Shown here piece by piece: positions 11,966-23,300 of a DNA stretch of 64,000 bases. Within the stretch, counting starts at the first letter, position 1; the number at the start of each line of letters is the position of its first letter. The notes beneath the pieces are model-generated. The model was given only the letters and a program-made list of their open reading frames with translations. It was not told the DNA's origin and ran no database searches. This DNA is from Ephydatia muelleri (taxonomy: Eukaryota; Porifera; Demospongiae; Spongillida; Spongillidae). Position numbers and translations under genes: made by a program. The DNA lies in the NCBI GenBank assembly GCA_013339895.1, contig JABACO010000007.1, positions 6,063,313 to 6,127,312 on the forward strand, given 5' to 3'.

Positions 11966-12071
11966 ATAACCTTTCTTGATTAAAAAAAAAAAAAAAAATA
12001 AAAAAAAAAAAAAAAAACGACGGACGACACCAAAATTACGGTCTCAAATATGACGGCTAGCGGTGGCTCAA

Positions 12072-12097
12072 CCAGAGATAATATATATTATCTCTGG
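12072..12097. repeat. 26 bp perfect palindrome
   Basis: CCAGAGATAATAT followed directly by its reverse complement, just downstream of A-rich runs (11980-12017). Each side is bordered by the direct repeat GGCTCAAC. It could be a tiny inverted insertion or a cruciform-prone site. Confidence 0.7.
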
Positions 12098-12139
12098 CTC
12101 AACTCATCACTTGATACTACCAGGCTGTCCACAGACTGG

Positions 12140-13350
12140 ATCAGTGTTCAGTCTTTCGACTGCACGCAGAGGGCGATCGTATATATGCAATCCAAACTAC
12201 GCAGATAAGAACACTTAGAACTATAGAGGCCAATGCAGCGATTGTGGCGCCCATGTTGGCATCGTTGAGCGACTTGGACGCTCCAATCTTAGAAAAAGTA
12301 ACGGAGAAGATGTAATACACCGTGTAGTCCCAAGCACCAAGGTTACTGTTACTCGAATTACCAAAATACATGTATTTCACTGCACTATAGAAGTGCTGTT
12401 GCCCCATTGACAAGGTATAGCACCCAGCGTATACGCAAAATGGTTCAACCTTGCTAGGAGGCCTTGACGGACTTCACGCCACTGTACAGTGTGTTTATCG
12501 CATGAACCACCCTGATTAGCATGGTCGATGCTGCGTTCAACAAAATGAATAGTGCATGCTGCTAGGGGCGGCAAGGCACGTGCTCATGGCTGCTCATCAA
12601 AGTTTGTGGATACAAAACGGTCGATTGTATCGTTCACTTCCATTGTGTCGTTAGCGAACGTAAACGACGCTATTTCTTCGTCCTTTTTGGTTTCTTCGAA
12701 AAGCTGAAATATACTGCTCTCTTTAACTGCCACCAAGCCCGCGTTGTTTGATTAAATTCAGCTCGTTAAACCAACTTCTGCACCTGTTGTTTGATTATTT
12801 GGGCCGCGATATAATTTCTGTACTGGATGTCCGTTCGAGAGAGCCCTTTTGCTTTGAGAGGTTCAACGGAGTTATTGAGAGCCAAAGCCATGGCCCAAAC
12901 GGCACCCTCATATGTCGCGAAGCAGAAAAAGTCACTGAGACAGAAGTCTTGGGAAACGCTTTACGTTGCATGCTCTCAAAACTTGGGTTGGTATCCGCAC
13001 TCCACGTGCACGAAGTCAAGCGTCCATTACTTGAAATTTGCTTGGCATCGCAGCGATATATTCCACACCGTTGTAGATGAAAGAAATGGGGCTGAAATTG
13101 TTATAATGGTATATTTGAACTATAAAAACCCATTGATATTAAGGGGTAGGTCATGTTCAGGTGAAACAATGTTTGATGCAGACTTTCAGTTCGGAGAAAG
13201 GATACAATTATTCTCGCTTTAGACTCTCTAACCTGATCCTAAGGAATGCTGTCGGTAGTGATGAGAAAGTGACTTGTGCAACTCCTTTTGGAATTATTTG
13301 TAAATATCGTAGACGAGGAGTATATAGACAATCGCGGCACGTGTTCTGAA
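12140..13350 (-). pseudogene. Possible family C (GABA-B-like) receptor gene fragment, poorly resolved or decayed
   Basis: The clearest exon is about 12785-12925 on the minus strand, bounded by acceptor CTGTCTCAG and donor CAACAG/GTGCAG. It reads FFCFATYEGAVWAMALALNN then SVEPLKAKGLSRTDI. 'Y(D/E)A.WA.ALALN' is characteristic of the second lobe of the ANF-receptor (periplasmic-binding-like) domain of GABA-B-type receptors. Farther on, at about 12595-12740, is IFQLFEETKKDEEIASFTFA followed by NDTMEVNDT, fitting the lobe end. An open frame at 12141-12413 ends with one hydrophobic helix, ATIAALASIVLSVLICVVWI. I could not join the pieces in one frame; a stop lies between them. It may be a pseudogene or may have exons I mis-set. 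The family assignment is inference from a short motif. Confidence 0.35.
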
Positions 13351-13522
13351 TCAGTTGTTGTGTTTGAACAACGCTATATCGCCGGCAACGCTGACATAGA
13401 TTTCAAATATCCAAAATGCATACGGGTAACGGCAAGCCCCCGGCATGGTTAATTCATTAATTTTAATAAGCAGTCATTGATAACAAATCATAAAAATTGC
13501 AATAACCGATGCACATCTAAGG

Positions 13523-13983
13523 CATAGATTATATACGAAGGGATTGGAAACAGATCACGTGGGCAATACATCGCTATAGGCCGATCCGCGGGCCGTCATC
13601 GTTGGAATGGGTTTAATTAGGTGACGACGGGCGTATTTTCGCTGTTCTGCCTCTTAGTGTCCTCAAGCACTGTGTAATAGTGACTACTTTCTGTTCCAAC
13701 AAGGGGTACGTTTTGAGTTATACTGGTTCCGGGGCTGTCTGACATCATTTTTACGAGGATTATAGCGTAATCTGCGACTAGCTTGGTTGTGGGCATTTTT
13801 AATCACCGCGTTATGAGAGGAACAAGCCCAAACAGCATTCAGAACTTTTGGTATTTACCTTTCACGCACGCTGCCATTTCACACTAACTATTTCAATAAA
13901 TAGATCTTCCGGTCCAACGATGATGGAACCTGCTAATTGGTGTTAACAACCCCCGTTTCCAATCCCTTCGTATATAATCTATG
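13523..13983. mobile_element. 461 bp MITE, sibling of 3509-4352
   Basis: Ends CATAGATTATATACGAAGGG and its complement, about 30 bp, running on to GGAAACA. Inward, GATCACGTGGGCAATAC matches the corresponding inner end of the 844 bp element (AATCACGTGAGCAATAC). No clean target duplication is visible (left flank ATCTAAGG, right flank GTCGGATC), so it is older or flanked by later change. Confidence 0.7.
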
Positions 13984-14951
13984 GTCGGATCAAGGGGAGG
14001 GGAGGGGCAAAGATGATATTCATTATCAATTACCATGTATGGTGAATTTCATGAGGATAAGCATTGACAGATGTGCTGCATCATTATATTGTGGTTGCTG
14101 TAAGTGTTTATAATCGTTTGCTTGTTGTTATCTTCTTTTGACCTAGTTAACATATATGTGCTTGAGTACAGGAGATTGGAGTGGTTAAACACCCAATTTC
14201 TCATTGCTCGGCGCACGGACCGATATGACATGAGTCAATGAATATTGCGGTACAGTACACGGTCTTTTGTCGGTATACAGGTGATTCGATGGGGTTTTGA
14301 AAGACCTAATCTTAGACTAAGTTAGACCGTTAGATGCCAAATTACTGCATGTATACGCGCGGTTGTATACTATGAGTATATATCCGACAAGTACTCGTTT
14401 CGCATCTTACCTGCAGCGGCGATGTAGAAACGCCTTGCACGCTTAAAAAAGTTGGGGGGACTAAGTGGGTTTAATCCGATACGCAAAATCAAAATGGTTC
14501 CCCATCCCATGCAGGTCCTTCGCCCCTTGGCCTTCTTCCATAAAACGTAGCTGTTGTTAGTTAACTGGCTGTAGAGTGAAACTCCTGACACCGCCAACTT
14601 TATCAGCATTGAACCCGTTGGCTGTAACGCGTACGTGGTTTGTTTGTGTAAGCATCCCCACATGAAACAATGAAAACAGCAACGTTTAGATAGCCCGACC
14701 CAACTACGTCACAGCTATAACTGTCGTTTGAACGAGAAAAGTATGCTCTCGAAGTAATGCGCAGATGCTGATTGGTTAGAGATGCATGGTGTCATTGTTG
14801 TCCCAGGGACCCTGGGGCAGGGTCAGTCAGGTAATGCGTACACATGTCAGTATACATGTAGATGACATGATTTGATGCTGCTTAGCAATGTGTTTGTAGA
14901 AAAAAGGGGTGTATATGTTCTGGAATATTAATATAGCGTGTTGACGTGAGG
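13984..14951. other. No gene recognised
   Basis: Contains a 97-codon minus-strand open frame (14370-14663) without recognisable motifs, signal or splice support. Otherwise featureless. Confidence 0.4.
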
Positions 14952-14959
14952 GATAACTG

Positions 14960-15654
14960 AAGTGTTGCCGCGATATATCGCGAAAGGCGATATATCGCGA
15001 TTAAATGTTTATATCGCGAAAGGCGATATATCTTTAGTCATATCGCGAAATTAACGTATACGGACGTTAACAAAGATATACGGATTTCGGAAACCTTAAT
15101 TTAGAAAGGAACAAGGAATAAGCATACATTTAGGTATCTCATCTTAGGTATCTTTACTGAAATTGATTTCAGCTTCCTTATATAAGATATCGGTCCAATT
15201 CATCTTGCAAATGCTGGAGATGATCATCACTTTGTACCTGTCCCTCTGCCTCTGAATCTTCTTTCTGACCAAACAGTAGATCAAAATCATCATCCTCTGA
15301 TGTTAATGCTGGTTTCTTTGCTGGTGGCTCTGAATCATTATCTTCCCCTTCATCTGCTGCAAGATTCCAACCAGAAACATAATCATTTCAGTATGCAACT
15401 GACAAATAACTCTTTTCGTATCAGCAGGGTTCAACCAAGACAGGCTTTTATGTCCTGGACGCGTTGGTAGCAAGTCGAGTAGGTTTTTGGGATATATCCT
15501 TAGTGGTAGCCATAACTATTCATCCCAACAATGAATAATCGGGCGATAATTGATCATGAATAATTTAATATATCGCGATATTTATATCGCGATTAAATGC
15601 TCATATCGCGATATAGACGATTAAAAATGAAGGTTATTTCTCGCGGCAACACTG
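14960..15654. mobile_element. 695 bp non-autonomous hAT element with TATCGCGATA subterminal palindromes
   Basis: Ends AAGTGTTGCCGCGA and CGCGGCAACACTG fit the hAT terminus CAGTGTTGCC, with the first base of the left end changed. Flanking 8 bp duplications GATAACTG (14952-14959) and GATAGCTG (15655-15662) differ at one base. TATCGCGATA-type palindromes cluster within 100 bp of each end. Inside, on the minus strand at about 15180-15370, is an acidic peptide (SEDDDFDLLFGQK, DELDRYL) resembling the region before the hAT C-terminal dimerisation domain. The element is therefore an internal-deletion derivative. Confidence 0.8.
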
Positions 15655-15685
15655 GATAGCTGTCTACGTCGTCGATGCACAGCCA

Positions 15686-15717
15686 CTCTGCCCCCCCCTC
15701 CCCCTCCCCCCTTCCCC
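15686..15717. repeat. C-rich low-complexity tract
   Basis: CCCCCCCCTCCCCCTCCCCCC run just right of the hAT element; a simple sequence tract only. Confidence 0.8.
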
Positions 15718-15719
15718 AC

Positions 15720-16440
15720 ATGGGCGGACCTTGATTTAAGATTCACCTGAACGAACGTCATGCACACATAGCTACCGTGTATGGACGGAAGCCTCACATA
15801 GAGCCTCAGAAGATGCAGTGGGTTCATCACATCACCATACCTATAGTCGGTAAGCAAATGCATGCATTGATGCTTTTTCAATACTTCAAAACTGTTCTAG
15901 ATCGTGGTCAGCTCATAAAGAATCAAACCTTCAGTATGCAAGTTCTTCATCAAAGCAAGAATATAGCTGGTAAATATGCTCACATGTGCCTTTTACATGA
16001 AGTTCATCATTTGGCATTCGACACAGTACTCGGTTCAGACTACCCCTTAGAGTGTCAAAATATTGCGGTGCAAGAACTTCATCACAACACTTCAACAATT
16101 GGTAACAAAAGTGTACATGTATATACACTTTCACAGATGCACATTTTTAAAATTGCCGTTTTGCAAATAGAAGGTTCATTTCAAGTGCAACTGTTAGCTT
16201 GGTGGTTGTGCATTACTACTGTGTTACATGCATAATAGAAAAGCCTCCTTGGTACTTTTGTGTTAATGAATGGTTCAGCACTATGCATTGTTCCATTTCC
16301 TTCTGTCATTGTTGTTGTCTGATTGTCCACCAATTGCTATGTTGCGTAAATGTCAGATATGTGTTTAGTATCATGGCTTGTACGTATTTAATTCCTGCAC
16401 ACAGTATCTCATGTTTGTTATTAAAATGTCCTTTTTAGCA
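15720..16440 (+). other. Possible repeated short exons, unresolved
   Basis: Three loosely similar units end in splice-donor-like sites: GGTTCATCACATCACCATAC..GTCG/GTAAGC (15820-15855), GTTCTTCATCAAAGC..CTG/GTAAAT (15950-15976) and GAACTTCATCACAAC..TTG/GTAACA (16075-16106). A 152-codon open frame (15777-16235) spans them. A chance open frame in a decayed tandem repeat is as likely as a gene. A similar donor-like string (ATACCTATCGTAG/GTAAAG) occurs at 59595. Confidence 0.2.
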
Positions 16441-16481
16441 GTGTTTTGTAATACCCTGCACTATTGCAATATAGTTGCATG

Positions 16482-16586
16482 CACAATGTCCTTTCGTATG
16501 CATGATGCAAAATAATTTAAAAAAAGCATCTTTACTATACTCTTATGGCATTTAGTATTGCATCATGCATACGAAAGGACATTGTG
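16482..16586. repeat. 105 bp hairpin / miniature inverted element
   Basis: CACAATGTCCTTTCGTATGC (left) runs on into ATGATGCAA, and the exact reverse complement closes the element at 16586. The stem is about 29 bp around an AT-rich loop. This size fits a tiny MITE or a structured RNA gene; no duplication is evident. Confidence 0.75.
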
Positions 16587-17218
16587 AGACTTACCTCAGG
16601 AATGTGGATGCCAGAACATTGCATTTCTGGGCTCAGTACCAGTTGGGACATTCTCACTGATCTTATGCAAATCATGTCGATCGGAACTTCATGATACTTC
16701 AGAATGATTCGTGCTTGGTGATTTGCTTTGCTATTGCTTTTATGTTACAATGATCGAGACAGTTTGGTGTAAGGCATAATGACATGCACATTATTATGAT
16801 AATGGACATAAATGAAGGTGTACAGAAGGATGTGTGCATTTGTCACTTTGAGTAGCTTTTAAAAACTGAGTTGGGATCTTGAATTCCTATCATACTTGTC
16901 ACTGCTCAGCTGTATGGTTATCATACAAGTGTGCATGTGTAATGGAACCTTGATATTATTTGTGGTACTGGTAGATGAAAGGAAAAATTTTCATGATCAC
17001 TGGACTACACATAATATGAAATGAGCATTTGAAGAAAATTACATAGTCTAGATGCAATAACTTGTATCTACTATCACAATCTGTAATTTTAGTTTTTTTT
17101 AGAAGCATTTATAAATGCAGCCATTACAAGACAGCAGCAAATCCCACACATAATGTACTTCTTAATGCAACAACACATTACTTAATAAAAAAGCTAAAGG
17201 AGCAATTAAATATTTAAC

Positions 17219-18304
17219 ATGTATTCAACTAGGGATCTAATGAAATGGCAATTGCTCATCAAATGTCAGGCTTTTGAATCAGATTCTCAAGATACTGCAA
17301 CATGTACAGACCAGGATGAGATCAATATCAGTAGTATTGATGGAATGGAGTATAGAGAAGTCTACATTATTCAACAGCCACTAAGTTCAGATGAAGGGAA
17401 AGAGCATGGGGTACAATAAAATCAATTGATGAACACTGAGAATACCACGGTGCAGATGTGGGGGGTGGGTGAGAGTTGAAAATGAAAAAAAATGCTTATG
17501 ATAATGGTGTTCCATTTTAAACAATTTGCACAGAAAACCTCAAACAGCACAGAATGTTGTACCTGCGAACACTCACCTCCTCAGTTGATGTAAATGAGGT
17601 GTATCTTCACTATTCATTTGCGTGCATCATTTTGCAGTTACCCTCGAAGGGAGGAATACAAGAAGGCACTGAATGACAGACCAGCAGAACATTACAACCA
17701 GGAGGATACACAGATATATTTAGCATGCTCAAGCCGATTGCATAACAGTGGTATGTAGTGTTATTGATGCGCTAAAATATTTACAAGTGAATTTATACAC
17801 AAAACTCTTAAAGAATGTTGGATATAAAAGTTTTCATGTAGAAAGCAAGGAAATAGAGGTGTGAACTAACAACTTGATAAATAAGGCATTCATACAGTAA
17901 GGTGATTGATATGCTGCTTACTCATTGTGCAACTCATACAGTAAGGTGATTGATATGCTGCTTACTCATTGTGCAACTCTTTGTTGCACAATGAGTAAGC
18001 AGCATATCAATCACCTTACTGTATGAATGCCTTATTTATCAAGTTGTTAGTTATTGTTGTTAGTTAATCATAGATTCCAATCCAAATAGTTGTTTGGCTA
18101 TTTGGCAGTCTGGCTTTGGACAGACAAATAAAATGCAGCTATGTATTGTGTGACATTTGTTAAATAACATAATGGACATGTCACTGCCGATATTATTTTA
18201 CGTGGGTGAGGAGCCAGTATACAGGCACTTCAAAAAACCAGTGGATGCACAGTGGTTTAAAAATAGGGGTCATGTAGACATTAGTGAATTTAGAAAAATA
18301 AAAT
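17219..18304 (+). other. Scattered possible exons of an unrecognised gene
   Basis: Three short open pieces look exon-like. 17219-17419 gives a polar 66-residue frame. 17640-17749 lies between acceptor TTTGCAG and donor GTATGT and reads YPRREEYKKALNDRPAEHYN. 18171-18304 is a 44-codon frame with VYRHFKKPVDAQWFKNRGHV near its end. The phases were not proved to join. They could be 5' exons of the downstream helicase gene or a separate gene; neither can be shown. Confidence 0.25.
17864..18052. repeat. Perfect 70 bp inverted repeat with a 44 bp tandem duplication inside
   Basis: Left arm 17864-17933 and right arm 17983-18052 are exact reverse complements. A second copy of the last 44 bp of the left arm (17891-17934 repeated as 17935-17978) fills the loop. 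The identity implies recent formation, gene conversion or an assembly fold-back. Confidence 0.9.
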
Positions 18305-18627
18305 AAATGATATATTGTAATTATTCTTATTATGTGTTACAAGAAAATGTTTATTATTAATCAAGTTTAATGATGATAAAATTTAAATATTTCAAACCTA
18401 AATAATCAAGTTCTATTACATTTGAGTATCATTAAGTATTAAATACCTAAATATGTTTGCAGACATCCTTATTAGTTTTACACTAGTGAAGTTAAAAAAG
18501 TAACCCTATATATATGAACCCTACTACATAAAAATCAAAAATGTAAAATCAAGAATTAACAAATATGGTGTGAATGCTGCATGCTGACAGACAAAGTTCT
18601 GATTATGTTCCTGTCTCCTGATCCTGA

Positions 18628-19099
18628 TCATCTGCAAACATGCAGGCAAGTAGATGTTCTTCCAAAGAGATGCAACTTGATCTTGCATGCTTTTGTGTAC
18701 AAAGACCGGACATTGTGCTCCTCACCACAAAATGAGCATTTGACAGCATGTTGAAAGCTTCTAACTATAGGATCAGACTTAATCCATAATCTTGTTATTG
18801 CATCAGACAAGTTGGCATGCTGGGTAGTTTTTCTAGCTATATGCTCTCTGTATATGCGAAGATTTTTATTGTTGTGCTCTAGGGGTTCTTCTGATAATGT
18901 TCCTTGCTTCGAAGAAGCCTCATTCTATTCGCCCACTTTTTTTCATCCCTCTCATTTGGTCTTCATTGGCAACTATTTTTTCATCAGCGATGAATTGTTC
19001 TGCTGCCTCGGTAGTGCTTCTAAAACGCTTTTCATATCTTTCCCAAGCTTCACCATTGTCTATTTTACGTTTAGTGGTATCTTCAATCTCTTCAGCCAT
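18628..19099 (-). CDS. Small gene of unknown function, possibly two exons or disrupted
   Basis: An ATG at 19097-19099 opens MAEEIEDTTKRKIDNGEAWE, a charged, probably helical N-terminus that stays open to 18920. A second frame on the same strand (about 18893-18628) reads SEEPLEHNNKNLRIYREHIA, then SDAITRLWIKSDP, KCSFCGEEHNVRSLYTKACK and a stop. The last part contains C-x2-C and a later Cys, a possible zinc-binding knuckle. The two frames do not join directly: a TAG intervenes near 18925, next to an A-run, so either a small intron or a frame shift separates them. ACGA repeats lie just upstream (19127-19141). I do not recognise the family; a domesticated or decaying transposon ORF is possible. 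Confidence 0.4.
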
Positions 19100-19976
19100 A
19101 ATCGAACAGCCGCCAAAGAACAAAACGAACGAACGAACGAAACTCTAACTTTGGATCACCGATGCGCAAAATGGATACAATCTAAAATTTGTTTGCACAC
19201 ACATCTTAAATACAGTATATGCTAGCACGCACGCACGCACAGGCCTCTACACACAATGAACAAAACACGGGCTGTATTGTGTTATTGTCCGTACACAACA
19301 AAAGGACAGCGCGGCGTAGCGTTGTGAAAGGCCCAGGTGCCAGAAAGTCTCGTAAGTCTTTAATATTCCCACGGTCCACTCTTGTGTGAAATGGATGTTA
19401 TTAATGAAATTATTGAAAACATGGCGCTGTGTATACCACTTTTGTTTTTAACTTTTGTCGCTCTAACTTAGAACGCGGCGGGAGGTGGCGACGATATTGC
19501 TAGTGCCAAATGATGGTTAATCGTAGTTAATAGTAATAGTAGGTATGTGTCATATATGGCCCAGATGGCTGTAGATTCGACTAGCCACGAGTTTAAACTT
19601 GGTACGAGTACAATTTTTAAATAAGTTTAGTGGAAAGTTCATGTGTTCAATATAAAAAAAAAACACTACAAATTAGTATCATTAGAAATAGGAGACAAAA
19701 TGCTATGTAGTACACATATATATAACTCAATCCTTTAAGATTCCAGCAAAGTATAATTACCATTACACTTTTAATAAAATTCTCCTTATCTATGCTTTGG
19801 CAGACTGGCATTTATTAACCATAAACAGTATGGAAATTTCTCCTGCAGATTATAGTGCTGCAAGATGTTATAGAAATATACATTATACCCTCAAATGTTG
19901 GGGTTGCTTGATTTGCCCTTCAAGCTGTACCATCCATTTACCTGCAAAACACACTCAGATTATGTGTTTGAGCCCC

Positions 19977-20006
19977 CTCCCCCCCCCCCCCCCCCCCCCC
20001 CCCCCC
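19977..20006. repeat. poly-C tract
   Basis: About 28 C residues flanked by CCCCTCCC and TTCCCAGGCCCC. Next to it (20048-20124) is a plus-strand exon-like piece, LLYEHSNEPWKSKEGHVVEK, between acceptor CTACAG and donor GTTTAC. It recalls the 'LWKGIGHVIK' segment of UPF1 domain 1B but is out of order relative to the exons at 20323 and 21651, so it may be a displaced duplicate. Confidence 0.5.
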
Positions 20007-20322
20007 TTCCCAGGCCCCCCAAGCCCCCCAGGCAAAGGTCTGGCTACAGACCTGCTATATGAACACAGCAATGAACCATGGAAGAGCAAAGAGGGACATG
20101 TAGTGGAAAAATTGGCACAGGTTTACAGAGGATGAGAAGCAAAGGTACAAATGTCTGTAATCTTTTCTATTTGTACAGATGCAGACATCTGTGAAGGAAA
20201 CCGCCAGAATAACAAAGCATCATGATACTAAACTAACATCTGCTCAACTGGTGTAAGGGAAGCCGTGCAGTATATAAATAGAAACATTGTGTCATAAGAA
20301 AATGATTTTGTAGTTATTCTAG

Positions 20323-23300
20323 CTTTAAAAAGTACAAGGACATACTTCTACCAATTATTTGCCAAGAAGCTGCTTATCAGAAAGAAGCACAAATATCTGA
20401 AACCACAATGGAAATTGATGTTTCATGGACAGGGGAAGGTGAAGGCTTCTTTCAAAACCCAAGGCCGGAGAACAGTAAGTGACAATAAGAATACTGTACT
20501 GTATGAGTACCAACATTAGTTTGCATTATAATGTTTTTGTGTTCTATGCAAATAAATGTTGCAAGCATTTCACACTTTGTACATGGATTTTGGAATGGTA
20601 ACTTTGAATCACTTGATGGATGGTTGATGGTTCAATTTAAATGCAATTTCATTTGATTGAGGGTGAATTAACTTATCATCATTTTTAGGCTTTAGCTCAG
20701 GTATGATGGGGAAATTAATATGGATCAAAGTTAGTCAAAGAGATCAGATACTTAACATGAGGCCATCGCAACAAAATATCCCATAACATATTGAAATTCA
20801 TCACATTCTTCAACTTCTACAGTGTTAAGCTAGTTTCTTCAATGAAACTTAAGTTGTGAAGGCATGCATAAAGTGTCTCCACTTTTACACTAACACCTTT
20901 ATAATCAATGCTGACTTAACAAAACCAGAGTACAGACATTACAATCTGTACTATCTGCAGGTACATGCAAGGGTACAGTGCTAAGCACCCTATATGTACT
21001 CTGCAGGTGAAGCATTTCTGAGGTTTACTTGCCTATAAGTTCTTTTCTGACACGTTGTTCAAATATGGCATCCAAATTCATTCTTTTGCTAAATGGAATG
21101 ATTTACTAGTGGTAGATAATATCTTATTCTATTTTCTATTTTAGTAACTTAAATTAGCTACTGTAATGAGACTAACTTCAGTTATAATAGGAAGAGCATA
21201 GATGCTCTAGCATACCCAACATAATGCTCAGCCTGTATATAAATAGCTAACAATGTTCTGGAACAGGCAAGCTTAAGCCTGCACTTGATTGCTAATGACC
21301 AGCTGACTAAGGTGTTGATGACAAGTCATTACAATGCTAGCCAACTGACTCTACTGTATAACACACAACTATATAAACATATGACAATCAGATATCGAAA
21401 AATGTCCTTGTTCCTGTCATTCCACTGCCCACCAAAGATTGCGGCTGTGGCATGAAACACTGCCATGTACTACCTTAGCAATCAAACTATGACAGCTTAT
21501 GTTACATAACTTCATAGTGGTCAGGTTAATCCTTGATGTGTTTTTAATACATATATATTTAATGTTGCTGTGTACACCAAATAATGTAACAATTATTAAT
21601 AACTGGGCTGGGATGCATCAAACAGATCGTGTTTTTCTTAATTTTTTCAGACACATACATTACTGTAGGGAGTAGAGTGCATCTAAATCACATTGAGAGT
21701 GACTACATCACCACAGGAACTGTTTGCAAACTGCTATCAGGTAAGCATGTCATCATTTTATTTCATCACAGTGCTTACAAACATACGTTCTTTAACTTCA
21801 AAGATACAGTATACATTACAGTACCAAGTATCACAGCTGAGCGAGGTCACCACTTCAGAGCCTATATTGAATGGAATCCAACTACATTTGAACGCATGAA
21901 ATCAGTTCTTAAACGATTTGCCACTCCATCCTGTAAACTCATCCATTCTATAAAACAAATGCTATTAGGTTAATGCACTTCTGTTGAAACTAGCCAATCA
22001 TGTACACCAATGCCAAAGCCTGTCCAGTAAGTATCTAAATAGTGCTAGCCATTTCAATCAAAATTATTCCTCCTTTGTAATAATGAAACATATTTCGTGG
22101 TCTAAATGGATGTCTATTGAATGGCAGTCAAAATAAAGCCATTCAAAGCAGCCTTCAGCAACCACTGTGCCTTATCCAGGGTCCACCAGGCACTGGAAAG
22201 ACAGCCACAGCAGCTGCTATTGTCTACAACTTTGTAGGATCGAGAAAGAAGAGGTGAGCGTGGACTTAACTGAGAACTGCATAATTATCTATAACATGAC
22301 TAATGTTTAATTTTTATTGAGCACTGCATACAATTACAATTGCTATGTGTAATAATAGAATGAATGGTGATAGTATAATAAATCTCTGCCATTCAATTTT
22401 AACATCCAGATGTACATTTTTAGACACAGTACAAATGTCCAATCTACAATTCATTTCATTCTTTGTTTAAAATATAGCTTTATTTTGTCTGCAATACAGA
22501 TTGGAGATTATCGATGGCATATGTAGTGCAATACTCTTTTGCTTTGTGACATGCATGCAACATTAAGATATCTATTGCAAGTCTCCACACAGTATTTGTT
22601 GTAAAGTTGACATGCATATTTGGATTTTGAAATTACCAGTAGAAATTTGGTTAAGAAGTCTTAGTTGTATCAAAGGTTGAATAATAGTTCTCTTACATTA
22701 TGCAATCCGTACATTTATTTTTCTACTATCATAATATCAGATTTTTATGCTTTCCTCTTTCAATTTGTCTTATTGTACACTTAACAACTGTATAACGGGA
22801 TATCAATACAGCGAGCAATAATCATTACAGTAGCTGACATCGAGCATTTCATAGTAACTAGTGGCATTTTCCACATCGGACAAAATGTGTCTTGATCATG
22901 AGGTGTATATGTGAAACAACACCTCATTCAATACATACAAAATGCATATAACCTTTGGTTACCTTGCAGAAAGGTGCTCGTATGTGCTCCCAGCAATTCA
23001 GCAGTGGATAACCTTTGTTTAATGATTGCTAAACATGGTACAAATTCGAATTGTAATGTACTAATTAACAAATGTGGGACAATGTTAGGGTTGGATGTGG
23101 TGCGAGTCAGCTCAAAGGTTGCAGGAAATAGCCATTTGGATTCATATAAAGGGAATGACAGTAATGATGCACAATTGTAAGTTACACACTGTAATGTTGG
23201 CCAGTCCAAAAGCTATTTCTCTCCCCCTGTCTTTCACTACAGAATGGCTGAGCTACAATTACATCATAAAATCAAGTCTGATCCCAGGTACATGTATAAT

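Noticed and set aside
14370-14663. 97-codon minus-strand frame as a gene
   Set aside because: No motif, signal peptide or splice evidence; its length is compatible with chance.
20179-20250. 72 nt exon (MQTSVKETARITKHHDTKLT) just before the helicase exon at 20323
   Set aside because: Its phase does not join the exon at 20323, and the other frame has a stop.
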